Shown here piece after piece: positions 1 through 11,418 of a stretch of DNA of 64,000 nucleotides. The translations under genes and the position numbers were made by a program. The stretch spans positions 1 through 64,000 of the forward strand of contig CAZFLE010000006.1 of the NCBI GenBank assembly GCA_964519895.1. The letters run 5' to 3'. The notes under the pieces are model-generated. The model saw only the letters and a list, made by a program, of their open reading frames with translations. It was not told the origin of the DNA and did not search any database. Every line of letters starts with the position of its first letter. Positions within the stretch are counted from its first letter, which is position 1. The DNA comes from CAYFPX01 sp964519895 (lineage in GTDB: Bacteria; Myxococcota_A; UBA796; CAJQPC01).

Positions 1-683
1 CGCGTGGTCGAGCGACTTCTCCAGCGTCACCTCGGTCCCAGCGGAGCCTTGCTTGGTTCGGCTGAGCACGTGCCTGCCCAGCCCGTCGTACTCGTGCACC
101 GCGGAGCTGGCGCCTTGGGTCGCGGTGAGGGTCGGGGGCGACGCCGTCAGCGAGTAGGCGAAGCTCTTGGGGTCGTCGGCGGTGGGCGTGACCGAGGTGA
201 GTCGACCGATGCCGTCATAGCCGAGCGTGGCCGTGTTCCCGTTGGCATCGGTCGAGCTGGTGACCTGGCCCGTGTGAGCTGGATCCAGACGTAGTATTCC
301 CCGCCGATGGCGGTGGTCAGGGCACTGTCGAACAGCAGTCGCCCGCCCGGGTTGACCAGCCAGCCCACCCCAGCCCAGCCGTCGTCGTGGACAGGCGAGA
401 GCTGTTCGTCCACAATCTTGGAGCTGTAGGTCCGGCGAATGCACATGTCCAGGCCGTAGGCGCCGTCGATGCACATGTCCGAGTAGTCCAGGCTGAGCTG
501 GCCACTGAAGAGATCGATCTGTTCCTGGGCCGTGAAGACCATGGCCGCGCGGCTGGGGTCCACGCCCTGCTGCGCGTAGGGGGTGTCGACCCAGCCAGGC
601 ACGTAGGCGTGGGCCTGGGGGGCCAGGAAGGCGACGGAGAGCGCGGCGAAGAGACGGGCAGAAGCACGGAGATGGCGTGGCAT
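1..683 (-). pseudogene. RHS/YD-repeat protein, N-terminal part, frameshifted and cut by the window edge
   Basis: Read from 683 leftwards, the protein begins MPRHLRASARLFAALS and has a secretory signal peptide ending in AQAHA-like residues. An N-terminal RHS-type domain follows, with FSGQLSLDYSD, GLDMCIRRTYSSKI and GWAGVGWLVNPGGRL. In this frame the similarity stops near base 295. From about base 290 down to 1, a different minus-strand frame encodes clear YD repeats: LDPAHTGQVTSSTDANGNT, LGYDGIGRLTSVT and HEYDGLGRHVLSR. The gene is therefore split by a frameshift, or by a small deletion or misassembly, near 275-300. The usual stretch of residues between the N-terminal domain and the first YD repeat is also missing. 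RHS proteins are large secreted shells, often with variable toxic C-termini. The C-terminus lies outside the window. Confidence 0.75.
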
Positions 684-1193
684 GGCGTCCAACCTGTGGG
701 GCAGGACCGCGGCGGAAGGCTGCCGGGTCAGCCGTCGAGCCAATCAAGGACTGTGCCTCGCATCACACCGTGTGATCTCAGTCACTTGGGAGGTCCGGCC
801 CGATCACTCCGTCCAATCCCCGACACTCAGGGTGTCGGAGGTTGACACCCCCACCCTTCGTGGTCACGGCCATCGCTCGTCTCTCGCGTCACCCCGATCG
901 ACGGGCTCTACGCACTCCGTCTCACAGGCCCGCGCAGCACGATGCCCGGCAAGATGCGGGCCAGGCGGGCCAGGGAACGCTCAGTCCCCCGGTGTACGCG
1001 GGTGCACCCGGCGATCGGTAGCGGTCCAGGGGGCTCCGGAGCGCATCGCGCTGAGTTCCTGGTGCTTCAGCTGATGCAGCGGGGCATGATCGTCGAGGTC
1101 GACCACCTGCCGGCGCGGGCCTACGAGCGGGCCTTCGAGCTGGCGGCGCAGCACGACTGCCCGCTGAACGGCTCACACGGCCGCACCAGGCGG
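684..1193. other. Intergenic region with inverted repeats and one gene remnant
   Basis: There is no intact gene here. The stretch contains an inverted repeat at 830-850 (GGGTGTC, 7-nt loop, GACACCC). An overlapping 6-bp repeat pairs CGACAC with GTGTCG across TCAGG. The region also holds the hydrolase remnant at 1052-1196. Both flanking genes, the RHS gene on the minus strand and the MopE/RCC1 gene on the plus strand, read away from it, so their promoters must lie inside it. Confidence 0.5.
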
Positions 1194-1196
1194 TAG
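1052..1196 (+). pseudogene. Remnant of a metal-dependent hydrolase-like gene
   Basis: The plus-strand frame encodes EFLVLQLMQRGMIVEVDHLPARAYERAFELAAQ and then PLNGSHG, ending in a stop at 1196. The pattern of a hydrophobic residue, M..RGMI.EVDH, R...F.LA, and ..GSHG resembles the middle of amidohydrolase/dipeptidase-like proteins of Myxococcota, where the two His would bind metal. No start codon or upstream homologous sequence is visible; upstream of about 1050 the frame is low-complexity Arg/Pro. It looks like about 48 codons left from a decayed gene. The assignment is from pattern memory only and is tentative. Confidence 0.35.
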
Positions 1197-1199
1197 GCT
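1194..1199 (+). promoter_or_regulatory. Putative -10 element TAGGCT
   Basis: TAGGCT lies 36 nt upstream of the GTG start at 1236. The same hexamer occurs just before other starts in this window. Here a short leader with a Shine-Dalgarno (AGGGGAG at 1224-1230) separates it from the gene. Confidence 0.4.
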
Positions 1200-1235
1200 G
1201 TGTGCCGACCTCGGACGCCAGGCAGGGGAGATCAC

Positions 1236-5345
<4,110 letters not shown>

Positions 5346-5350
5346 GCATA

Positions 5351-5370
5351 GAGGGGGCATGTTCCCCCTC
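5351..5370 (+). terminator. Stem-loop after the MopE/RCC1 gene
   Basis: GAGGGGG and CCCCCTC form a perfect 7-bp stem with a 6-nt loop (CATGTT), 5 nt after the TAG stop. There is no U-tract, as is common in GC-rich genomes, so termination activity is inferred from position and stem strength. Confidence 0.5.
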
Positions 5371-5412
5371 CTCCAATGTCCCAGCGATGACCTGATGCCC
5401 GCAGCCATGGAG

Positions 5413-5443
5413 ACCGGCCGACCGGCCGACCGGCCGACCGGCT
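5413..5443. repeat. GACCGGCC tandem microsatellite
   Basis: Four tandem copies of the 8-mer GACCGGCC (the last one ends CT) lie directly before the assembly gap. After the gap only two copies are present. The difference in copy number is probably why the assembler broke here. Confidence 0.7.
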
Positions 5444-5482
5444 ACTGCCTACCACCCCCCGCCGCCCCCCGAGCTCCCGCCA
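5428..5482. repeat. 55-bp contig-end duplicate, left of gap 1
   Basis: These 55 bases are identical to 5583-5637 on the other side of the N block. This is the signature of two contigs that share one 55-mer at their ends. The true genome probably has only one copy. Confidence 0.9.
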
Positions 5483-5582
5483 NNNNNNNNNNNNNNNNNN
5501 NNNNNNNNNNNNNNNNNNNNNNNNNNNNNNNNNNNNNNNNNNNNNNNNNNNNNNNNNNNNNNNNNNNNNNNNNNNNNNNNNN
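5483..5582. other. Assembly gap (100 N), probably artificial
   Basis: A run of exactly 100 N sits between two identical 55-bp ends. The gap length is a scaffolder default and probably represents no missing sequence. Confidence 0.9.
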
Positions 5583-5637
5583 GACCGGCCGACCGGCTAC
5601 TGCCTACCACCCCCCGCCGCCCCCCGAGCTCCCGCCA
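5583..5637. repeat. 55-bp contig-end duplicate, right of gap 1
   Basis: Identical to 5428-5482. It includes the last codons of the TPM-like gene, whose stop is at 5604-5606. Confidence 0.9.
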
Positions 5638-8432
5638 CCGCCGAAGCTCCCGCCGCCTCCCGAGCTCCCGCCACCCCCGAAGCTGCTGCCGCCCCCGAAG
5701 CTCGACGAGCCAAAGCTGCTGCTGCCAAAGGACGACGAGGAGCTGCTGGTCAGGCTGCGCCTCCTGGCGGCCGCGGCCTCGCGCTGGGCCTCGGCGGCCT
5801 GACGTAGTTGCTCCTCGGCGGCCTCGCGGGCCTTGCGCGCCCGCTCTTCCTGGATGCGCCGGGCCTGCCGTACCTGGGCCTGCCACGCGTTCTGGGACCG
5901 GGCGACCTGTTGCATGCGCAGTGCGTAGTCGACGGTGCCTACGATGGGCTGGGCGACGAAGGCGTCCAGCGCGACCTGGCTGCCCGAGTAGCCGCGGATC
6001 CGGTCCTGAGCGTCCTGGCGCTGGCCCTCGAGCAGCGGCAGCACCGCCTCGTAGTCCCGGCGGTCCTGTTCCAGCCGCGCCAGCTGAGCATGGGCCTGCT
6101 GGGCCTGGGCCTGGGCCTGCCGGAGGGCGCCGAGCCCCGCCTGGTAGCTCCGGTGACCGTCCAGGAGCCGGCGCTCGTGGACCAGGCGCTCGGCCGTCCT
6201 GACCTGGTGTCGCGCAGATCGAAGCACGGCATAGCCCCCCCGCACGTGGTGCTGGACCGTGTCGGCCTGGGTGTGCACGGCGCTCGCCTGGTCCGCGGCC
6301 TGGCGTGCCACGCCCAGCGCGAGCTCGGAGGCCTGGGCCCCGTCATGGGCGGCGGCGGCCAACTGGGCGAGCCCCTCGGCCGCTGCCTTGATCTCCCCGG
6401 CCTGCCGCAGGGCATCGACGTAGGCCCGGCGGGCCCGTTCGATCTCTTCGAGCACCGGCTTGGGCGCCTTGTCCACGGCCTGGGAGGCCAGCAAGCCCCG
6501 GATCGTGATCTCGTGGGCCCGGGCCCGACTCAAGCTCACGATGGGGTCGTCGCCCGCGTCGAGCTCGCAGGCCGGAAACGTCGGCGGGCGCTCCAGCCTT
6601 GCCGAAGCGAGCGCCGTCAGCGCGTGCTCCAGTGAATCGATGCGCGCCACCAGACCCTCCTGGTCGGCCAGCAGAGCCTCCAGTCGGGCCAGGAAGGCCA
6701 GTGGATCCTCGATCCGAAGATCGTCCAGGGTCTCGTAGAACCGCGCGTCGTCGTCGTCGTCGCCGAACAAGGGGTGGTCATCGAGCCAGCGCAGAGGCAC
6801 GTCCACAGCGTCCGCCCGCGCGAAGAGACCGTCGAGGACGTCGTGGGAGAACTGGTCCGCGGCGTTGGTGAAGCGCTTGTCCATCGCCTCGCCCAGCCGG
6901 GCATGTCGCGCCTTGGCCGCGGTGAACCGGTCGGCCAGCTCCGCCATGAAGGCGGCGGGGCGGACCTGGAGCACCCGGGTCTCGCCGTCGAAGAGTGCGT
7001 CGTCGTTGAGCTCGCCGGTGTCGAATTCGAAGGCCTCGTCCAGCGCCACCATCGCGTCGATGGGGCCCCTGGCCACCAGACCCCAGGTGCGGCCAGCCAC
7101 CGCATCGCAGGACCTGAGATGGTGCTCCAGCGCCCGGATGCCCGCGTAGATGTCGTCGAGCTCGTGCTGGATGGCCTTGCGCTCGGCGGCGGTCTGGCCG
7201 CTGGTGTCCGCCAGGGCGGCGAGGGCCTCGCGGTCGTCGAGCTCCAGGTCCATGTACCGGACCGATGCCCGCGCCAGGCGAGCCGCGCGGTCTTCGCGGC
7301 CGACCAGGTAGCGCTCCCGGGCCCGCACGTAGCGCAGGCGCAGCCAGCCCAGCAGGCCCGCAAGGCCCAGCAGGACCAGGAAGCCGGCCGCAGTCGAGAG
7401 GAGCCGGCGGTGCTGGGCCGCTCGCTCGGCGAGCACGGCAGCGGTGATGTCTTGGTCGAGCCGCTCCACGAGGTCTTCGGCCTCGCTCGTCCGTGTCTTC
7501 ATGACCTCGGTGTCGCCGCTCTCGAGCGCGTCGGCGAGCTGATCCCGGATGCCAGCCGCAGAGTCGGGGACCGCGACCCCGTGCTCGTCTGCTCGCACCC
7601 AGACCCCGAGCAGATCCCTCGACGCGTCCTCCACGTCGCCCCGGACCTTGGCCAGGTGGCTCAGCTCGCGGCCCAGCCGGGCGTTGGCCAGGCCCAGCTC
7701 CTCTGCCAGCGCACCCAGCTCATCGGTGTCGGCACGGGCGATCACCGCCTGGATCCCCGCCAGGTCGACGGCATGTTGGGAGCTCGTGCCCCCGAGCTCT
7801 GCGAAGCGCGCCAGCGACGCCTTGTGCTCCGCCACGGCCTGGTCGGCCTGGGACCGGGCCCTGGCGTGGAGCTTGGCGGGGTCTGTCCGGTCCCACAACA
7901 TCTGGTCCACCCGCGCCATCACCGCGGAGATGCCGCGCTTGGGGTCCTGGGGCGTGGTCTTGACCGTCGCCACGAAGTGCCGGGTGTACGTGCCGTGGTC
8001 CCGGCTTGGCAGGAACTTCGCCGGCCCGTGGATGAATTCCGAGCCGGTGTTCAGGAAGAACTGGCACACCGTGCCTGGCGCTCGTTGCCCCGGCGCCTTG
8101 TCGCAGTCATCGCCCCAGGCCACCGAGAAGACCGAGTAGCGGGACAGGTCGAAACCGGTCCCCTCCCCCGCCCACTGGGCCATCAACGCGTCGGTGGCCT
8201 GTTGCAGACGCGCCTGACCATCGCCGACCCCGGGGAGCTGGTCCCCTTGGATCAGCACGACGTAGAACGGTGTGTGCAGGCCCTGGGCCTGGGTCTCCAA
8301 GTCCGCCAGGCCCTCTGCCGAGACGCCCTTGGGCCGCCAGCTGGCGGGGTGGGCGTAGACGTGGGTCTCGGCGTCGAAGACCACAGGGACGGTGGCCCCG
8401 AAGGCCGTGCCGAGGGTCAGCATCCAGACCAT
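5604..8432 (-). CDS. TPM-like membrane protein with long coiled coil and Gly/Ser-rich tail
   Basis: This protein of 942 residues starts at ATG 8432, with GGAGAG 5 nt upstream. A short signal (MVWMLTLGTAFGA) is followed by an extracytoplasmic domain of about 170 residues. That domain resembles the TPM (YgcG/phosphatase-like) fold, with YVVLIQGDQLPG, a W.GEGTGFDLS region and FFLNTG. A helical region and one membrane segment near residues 340-365 (FLVLLGLAGLLGWLRL) come next. A long Ala/Gln/Glu/Arg-rich helical region of about 500 residues, likely coiled coil, follows. The tail is a run of SSFGSSSFGGG and GGGGSSGGGGGW, typical of TPM proteins. The function is unknown; a role in envelope maintenance is inferred from the family. 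It is divergently arranged with the phosphoesterase at 8478. The TPM assignment comes from weak similarity. Confidence 0.75.
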   Translation of the reverse strand: MVWMLTLGTAFGATVPVVFDAETHVYAHPASWRPKGVSAEGLADLETQAQGLHTPFYVVLIQGDQLPGVGDGQARLQQATDALMAQWAGEGTGFDLSRYSVFSVAWGDDCDKAPGQRAPGTVCQFFLNTGSEFIHGPAKFLPSRDHGTYTRHFVATVKTTPQDPKRGISAVMARVDQMLWDRTDPAKLHARARSQADQAVAEHKASLARFAELGGTSSQHAVDLAGIQAVIARADTDELGALAEELGLANARLGRELSHLAKVRGDVEDASRDLLGVWVRADEHGVAVPDSAAGIRDQLADALESGDTEVMKTRTSEAEDLVERLDQDITAAVLAERAAQHRRLLSTAAGFLVLLGLAGLLGWLRLRYVRARERYLVGREDRAARLARASVRYMDLELDDREALAALADTSGQTAAERKAIQHELDDIYAGIRALEHHLRSCDAVAGRTWGLVARGPIDAMVALDEAFEFDTGELNDDALFDGETRVLQVRPAAFMAELADRFTAAKARHARLGEAMDKRFTNAADQFSHDVLDGLFARADAVDVPLRWLDDHPLFGDDDDDARFYETLDDLRIEDPLAFLARLEALLADQEGLVARIDSLEHALTALASARLERPPTFPACELDAGDDPIVSLSRARAHEITIRGLLASQAVDKAPKPVLEEIERARRAYVDALRQAGEIKAAAEGLAQLAAAAHDGAQASELALGVARQAADQASAVHTQADTVQHHVRGGYAVLRSARHQVRTAERLVHERRLLDGHRSYQAGLGALRQAQAQAQQAHAQLARLEQDRRDYEAVLPLLEGQRQDAQDRIRGYSGSQVALDAFVAQPIVGTVDYALRMQQVARSQNAWQAQVRQARRIQEERARKAREAAEEQLRQAAEAQREAAAARRRSLTSSSSSSFGSSSFGSSSFGGGSSFGGGGSSGGGGSFGGGGSSGGGGGW

Positions 8433-8450
8433 GGAACTCTCCGGTTGCGT

Positions 8451-8475
8451 CCAGCCTACAAGCTGTAGGCTGGAC
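8451..8475. promoter_or_regulatory. Perfect 11-bp inverted repeat between divergent genes
   Basis: TCCAGCCTACA and TGTAGGCTGGA form a perfect palindrome around AGC. It sits in the 45-bp gap between the divergent starts at 8432 and 8478 and contains a TAGGCT box pointing each way. It could be a dimeric repressor operator or a symmetric bidirectional promoter. Confidence 0.55.
8466..8471 (+). promoter_or_regulatory. Putative leaderless promoter -10 (TAGGCT)
   Basis: TAGGCT lies 6 nt before the ATG at 8478. There is no Shine-Dalgarno between them, so the transcript would start at or next to the A of the start codon. Confidence 0.5.
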
Positions 8476-8477
8476 CC

Positions 8478-9653
8478 ATGCTCCTCGCCGTACCCTGGCT
8501 CCTGGCTCCCGCCCTGGCGGCCCCCGACGACGCCTTCACCGTCGTGGCCCTGCCGGACACCCAGTACTACTCCTGTGGCTGCAACGGCGGCCAGCCCGAG
8601 ACCTTCAGCGCTCAGACAGCGTGGGTCGTCGACGCCCTCTCGGAGCGGGACATCGGTTTTGTGACCCAGCTCGGCGACTGCGTCGAGAACGGCGACGGCA
8701 TCCCCGAGGAGTGGGCCGTGCCCGACGCGGCCTTCTCTCTGTTGGAGGACCCGGACACCACGGGCCTGGCCGAGGGCATCCCTTACGGCATCGCGGTGGG
8801 CAACCACGACCAGACGCCCTTTGGCGACGCCCAGGGCACGACGGACCACTACAACGCGACCTTTGGCACCGCGCGCTTCGCCGAGAAGTCCTGGTACGGC
8901 GACCACTATGGCGACAACAACGACAACCACTACCAGCTCTTCTCCGGCGGCGGGATCCAGTACCTGGCCCTGCACCTGGAGTACGACCCGAACGCCGACC
9001 CGGACGTGCTGGCGTGGGCCGCCGACGTCCTGGCCGCACACCCCGACCGGATGGCCATCGTCATCAGTCACTACCTGATCGACACCGCGGCCGCGTGGGG
9101 TCCCCAGGGCCAGGCGATCTACGACGCGCTCAAGGACCAGCCGACCCTGTTCCTGATGCTCTCGGGCCACGTGCTGGGGGTCGCCCAGCGCTCGGACACG
9201 TGGGACGGCCGCACGGTGCACACCCTGCTGTCCGACTACCAGGGCGAGCCGAACGGCGGCAACGGGTGGCTGCGCATCCTGACCCTGTCCCACAGCGCGG
9301 ACACGTTGACGGTCGAGACCTGGTCGCCGACCCTGGGCACCCGGGACGACACCCCCGAGAATGCCTTCACCCTGACCGTGGACCTGGCGGCGGGGGTCGA
9401 GCCCCAGGACAGCGGCACACCCACGGACACGCCACCCGACTCCGACACCCCGACCGACTCGAACACCTCGACCGTCGACTCCGACCCCAACACCGACGCG
9501 GACCCCACGGATCCCCAGGACACGGACACCACCGGGACCGGGGACCCCGAGGCCGGGGGCTGCGGGTGCGCGGCCACCCCGACTGCCCCGGGCTGGCTTG
9601 TGCTGCTCGGTGCCGCCGGGTGGCTCCGCCGAAGGACACGCGCACCGGGGTAG
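8478..9653 (+). CDS. Secreted calcineurin-like metallophosphoesterase with MYXO-CTERM-type tail
   Basis: The protein has 391 residues. The signal peptide MLLAVPWLLAPALAAP leads into a calcineurin-fold phosphoesterase of about 270 residues. Its metal-binding motifs are visible: ALPDTQYYS, QLGDCVENGD, VGNHDQTPF, ISHYL and LSGHVLG. A Thr/Asp/Pro-rich spacer (TDTPPDSDTPTDSN) follows. The C-terminus is GGCGCAATPT, a hydrophobic helix (WLVLLGAAGWL) and RRRTR, which matches the MYXO-CTERM sorting signal, in which a Cys is processed and anchored at the surface. The substrate is unknown. ATG 8478 is the only sensible start and appears leaderless. A paralogous lipoprotein lies at 34149-35807. Confidence 0.9.
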   Translation: MLLAVPWLLAPALAAPDDAFTVVALPDTQYYSCGCNGGQPETFSAQTAWVVDALSERDIGFVTQLGDCVENGDGIPEEWAVPDAAFSLLEDPDTTGLAEGIPYGIAVGNHDQTPFGDAQGTTDHYNATFGTARFAEKSWYGDHYGDNNDNHYQLFSGGGIQYLALHLEYDPNADPDVLAWAADVLAAHPDRMAIVISHYLIDTAAAWGPQGQAIYDALKDQPTLFLMLSGHVLGVAQRSDTWDGRTVHTLLSDYQGEPNGGNGWLRILTLSHSADTLTVETWSPTLGTRDDTPENAFTLTVDLAAGVEPQDSGTPTDTPPDSDTPTDSNTSTVDSDPNTDADPTDPQDTDTTGTGDPEAGGCGCAATPTAPGWLVLLGAAGWLRRRTRAPG

Positions 9654-9656
9654 CGT
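9651..9656 (+). promoter_or_regulatory. Putative leaderless promoter -10 (TAGCGT) overlapping a stop codon
   Basis: TAGCGT includes the TAG stop of the phosphoesterase and lies 8 nt before the ATG at 9665. No Shine-Dalgarno is visible. Confidence 0.4.
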
Positions 9657-9664
9657 GACCCTGC

Positions 9665-10936
9665 ATGTCGTCGTCTCTCACAACCCGGCTGCTCCATCGC
9701 GCCGCCACAGGCCAGACCCTGTCCGGCAGTGCCTACTTCGAGATCCGGCCGGACCTGGTGCTGGGCCACGACGCCACCATCGCCCTGATCGTGAAGCGCA
9801 TCGCCGAACAGGGCGGCGTGCTCCACGATCCGGACCGCCTCTTCCTGGTCGCAGACCACTTCGCCCCGCCGTCGACGGTGGACCGCGCCAACATCCTGCG
9901 CACCTTCCTGGACTTCGCCGAGCGCACGGGCTTCGGCACCGACGCCCACGGCGGCGAGTTCCACATGATGCAGGGCATCTGCCACCAGGTGTTGGTCGAG
10001 AGCCCGCGGTGCCGACCGGGCAGCGTGATCGTGGGCGCGGACAGCCACACGACCATGGCTGGGGCCCTGGGCACGTTCGCCTGTGGACTCGGATCCACCG
10101 ACGTCCTGGCCGTCCTGTTGACCGGGCGCACCTGGGTCCGGCTGCCAGAGGCCGTCCGGATCCGCTTCCACGGAGCGCTGGACCCGGCCCTTCGGGGCAA
10201 GGACCTGGCTCTGTGGATGATGGGGCACTTCGGCGAAGGCGGCGCCCGCTACCGGGCCTTGGAATTCTCGGGGCCCGAAGTGCCGATGGACGGTCGGCTG
10301 ACGCTGACGAACATGGCGGTGGACTGCGGGGCCAAGAACGGGCTGTGGCTGCCGGACGCGGTGACCCGCGCCTTCCACGCGGGCCAGGGCGGGGTCTGGC
10401 CCGAAGACCTGGACCTGGCCGAAGGGCCAGCCGACGCCTATGTCGACGCCATCGACGTGGATCTCACCACCCTGAGCCCGCGCATCGCCAGGCCCTGGAG
10501 CCCAGCCAACGTCTGCGGGGTCGAAGAGGTCGCCGGAGAGCGGGTCGACCAGGTCTTCATCGGTTCCTGTGCCGGCGGGCGCCTGGAGGAGCTGGGGGAC
10601 GCCGCAGCCCTGCTGGCCGGCCGCCGTGTCCCCCCGCTGATGAAGCTGGTGGTGACCCCCGCCAGCACAGCGGTCTACCGCGAGGCGATGTCCAGGGGCT
10701 GGCTCCAGACCCTGCTCGACGCCGGCGCGGTGATCACCAACCCCTCCTGTGGCGCCTGTGGCGGTATCGACAAGGGTCTGGTGGCGGCCGGCGAGGTCTG
10801 TGTGTCGACGTCGAACCGCAATTTCCGAGGCCGCATGGGCGATCCGGACGCCCGGGTCTTCCTGGCCAGTGGGCTCACGGCGGCCGCGTCTGCCCTGACC
10901 GGCCGCATCACCGATCCCCGAGAGGTGCTGACATGA
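9665..10936 (+). CDS. LeuC-like aconitase-family hydro-lyase, large subunit
   Basis: This 423-residue protein has the length of the short LeuC/HacA type. It would bind a [4Fe-4S] cluster and, with the next gene, dehydrate or isomerise a malate-like hydroxy acid. Motifs seen are VADHFAPPS, GADSHTTMAGALGTFACG, NMAVDCGAKNG and the three cluster cysteines in IGSCAGGR and PSCGACGG. The start at ATG 9665 is preceded by a TAGCGT box and the stop overlaps the next start by ATGA. The genetic context, with a flavoprotein and no leuA or leuB nearby, argues against ordinary leucine synthesis. Candidates include 3-isopropylmalate, homoaconitate, dimethylmalate and citramalate-type substrates; which one cannot be read from the sequence. 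Confidence 0.88.
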   Translation: MSSSLTTRLLHRAATGQTLSGSAYFEIRPDLVLGHDATIALIVKRIAEQGGVLHDPDRLFLVADHFAPPSTVDRANILRTFLDFAERTGFGTDAHGGEFHMMQGICHQVLVESPRCRPGSVIVGADSHTTMAGALGTFACGLGSTDVLAVLLTGRTWVRLPEAVRIRFHGALDPALRGKDLALWMMGHFGEGGARYRALEFSGPEVPMDGRLTLTNMAVDCGAKNGLWLPDAVTRAFHAGQGGVWPEDLDLAEGPADAYVDAIDVDLTTLSPRIARPWSPANVCGVEEVAGERVDQVFIGSCAGGRLEELGDAAALLAGRRVPPLMKLVVTPASTAVYREAMSRGWLQTLLDAGAVITNPSCGACGGIDKGLVAAGEVCVSTSNRNFRGRMGDPDARVFLASGLTAAASALTGRITDPREVLT

Positions 10937-11418
10937 TCACCGGCACCGCGCTGGTCTTCGGCGACGACGTGAACACCGACCTGTTGCACCCCAGCACCTT
11001 CTTCAGCCTGGACGAGCGCATTGTGCGCCAGGGCTTCCTGGGCCAGGTGGCGGGCAAGGAGCAGGCGGCCAGGGAGGATCGCGCCCGGATCGTGGTCGCC
11101 GGCCGCAACTTCGGCTGCGGCAGCTCCCGGGAGACGACCATGCTCGCCCTGCGCATGGCCGGAGTGGGGGCCCTGGTGGCGGTCGACTTCGGCCGGATCT
11201 TCCTGCGCAACGCGACGGCGCTCGGGCTGCCCGCGTTCGAGGTCCAGAGCGCACCCGGCTTCGCCCAGGACGGGCACCCCCTCCGTCTGGACGACAGCGT
11301 GCTCTACAACGACGCCACCGGCGCCACCCTGGTCCTGCCGCCCCCGGACCCGTACCTCCAGGGCCTCGTCGACGCCGGCGGGCTGGTGCCTTGGCTGACG
11401 GCCCGCGGCGAGCTGTGA
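10933..11418 (+). CDS. LeuD-like aconitase-family hydro-lyase, small (swivel) subunit
   Basis: The small-subunit protein has 161 residues and starts inside the stop codon of the large subunit (ATGA). It has the swivel-domain core with VFGDDVNTD, the substrate-binding segment AGRNFGCGSSRET, and DFGRIFLRNATALGLP. In classic isopropylmalate isomerases the motif reads SREHA or SREQA; here it is SRETT, so the acid recognised may differ. It would form a heterodimer with the protein encoded at 9665-10936. The C-terminus overlaps the flavoprotein start by GTGA, so all three proteins are probably made in fixed proportion. Confidence 0.88.
   Translation: MITGTALVFGDDVNTDLLHPSTFFSLDERIVRQGFLGQVAGKEQAAREDRARIVVAGRNFGCGSSRETTMLALRMAGVGALVAVDFGRIFLRNATALGLPAFEVQSAPGFAQDGHPLRLDDSVLYNDATGATLVLPPPDPYLQGLVDAGGLVPWLTARGEL

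Noticed and set aside
5428..5637. Real tandem duplication of 55 bp
   Set aside because: The same length of 55 bp is found at all three gaps, with exactly 100 N between; this is an assembly artefact, not biology.
9665..11418. Leucine biosynthesis (leuCD)
   Set aside because: No leuA or leuB nearby, the small subunit has SRETT, and the pair is fused by overlaps to a flavoprotein. The family name does not justify the pathway.
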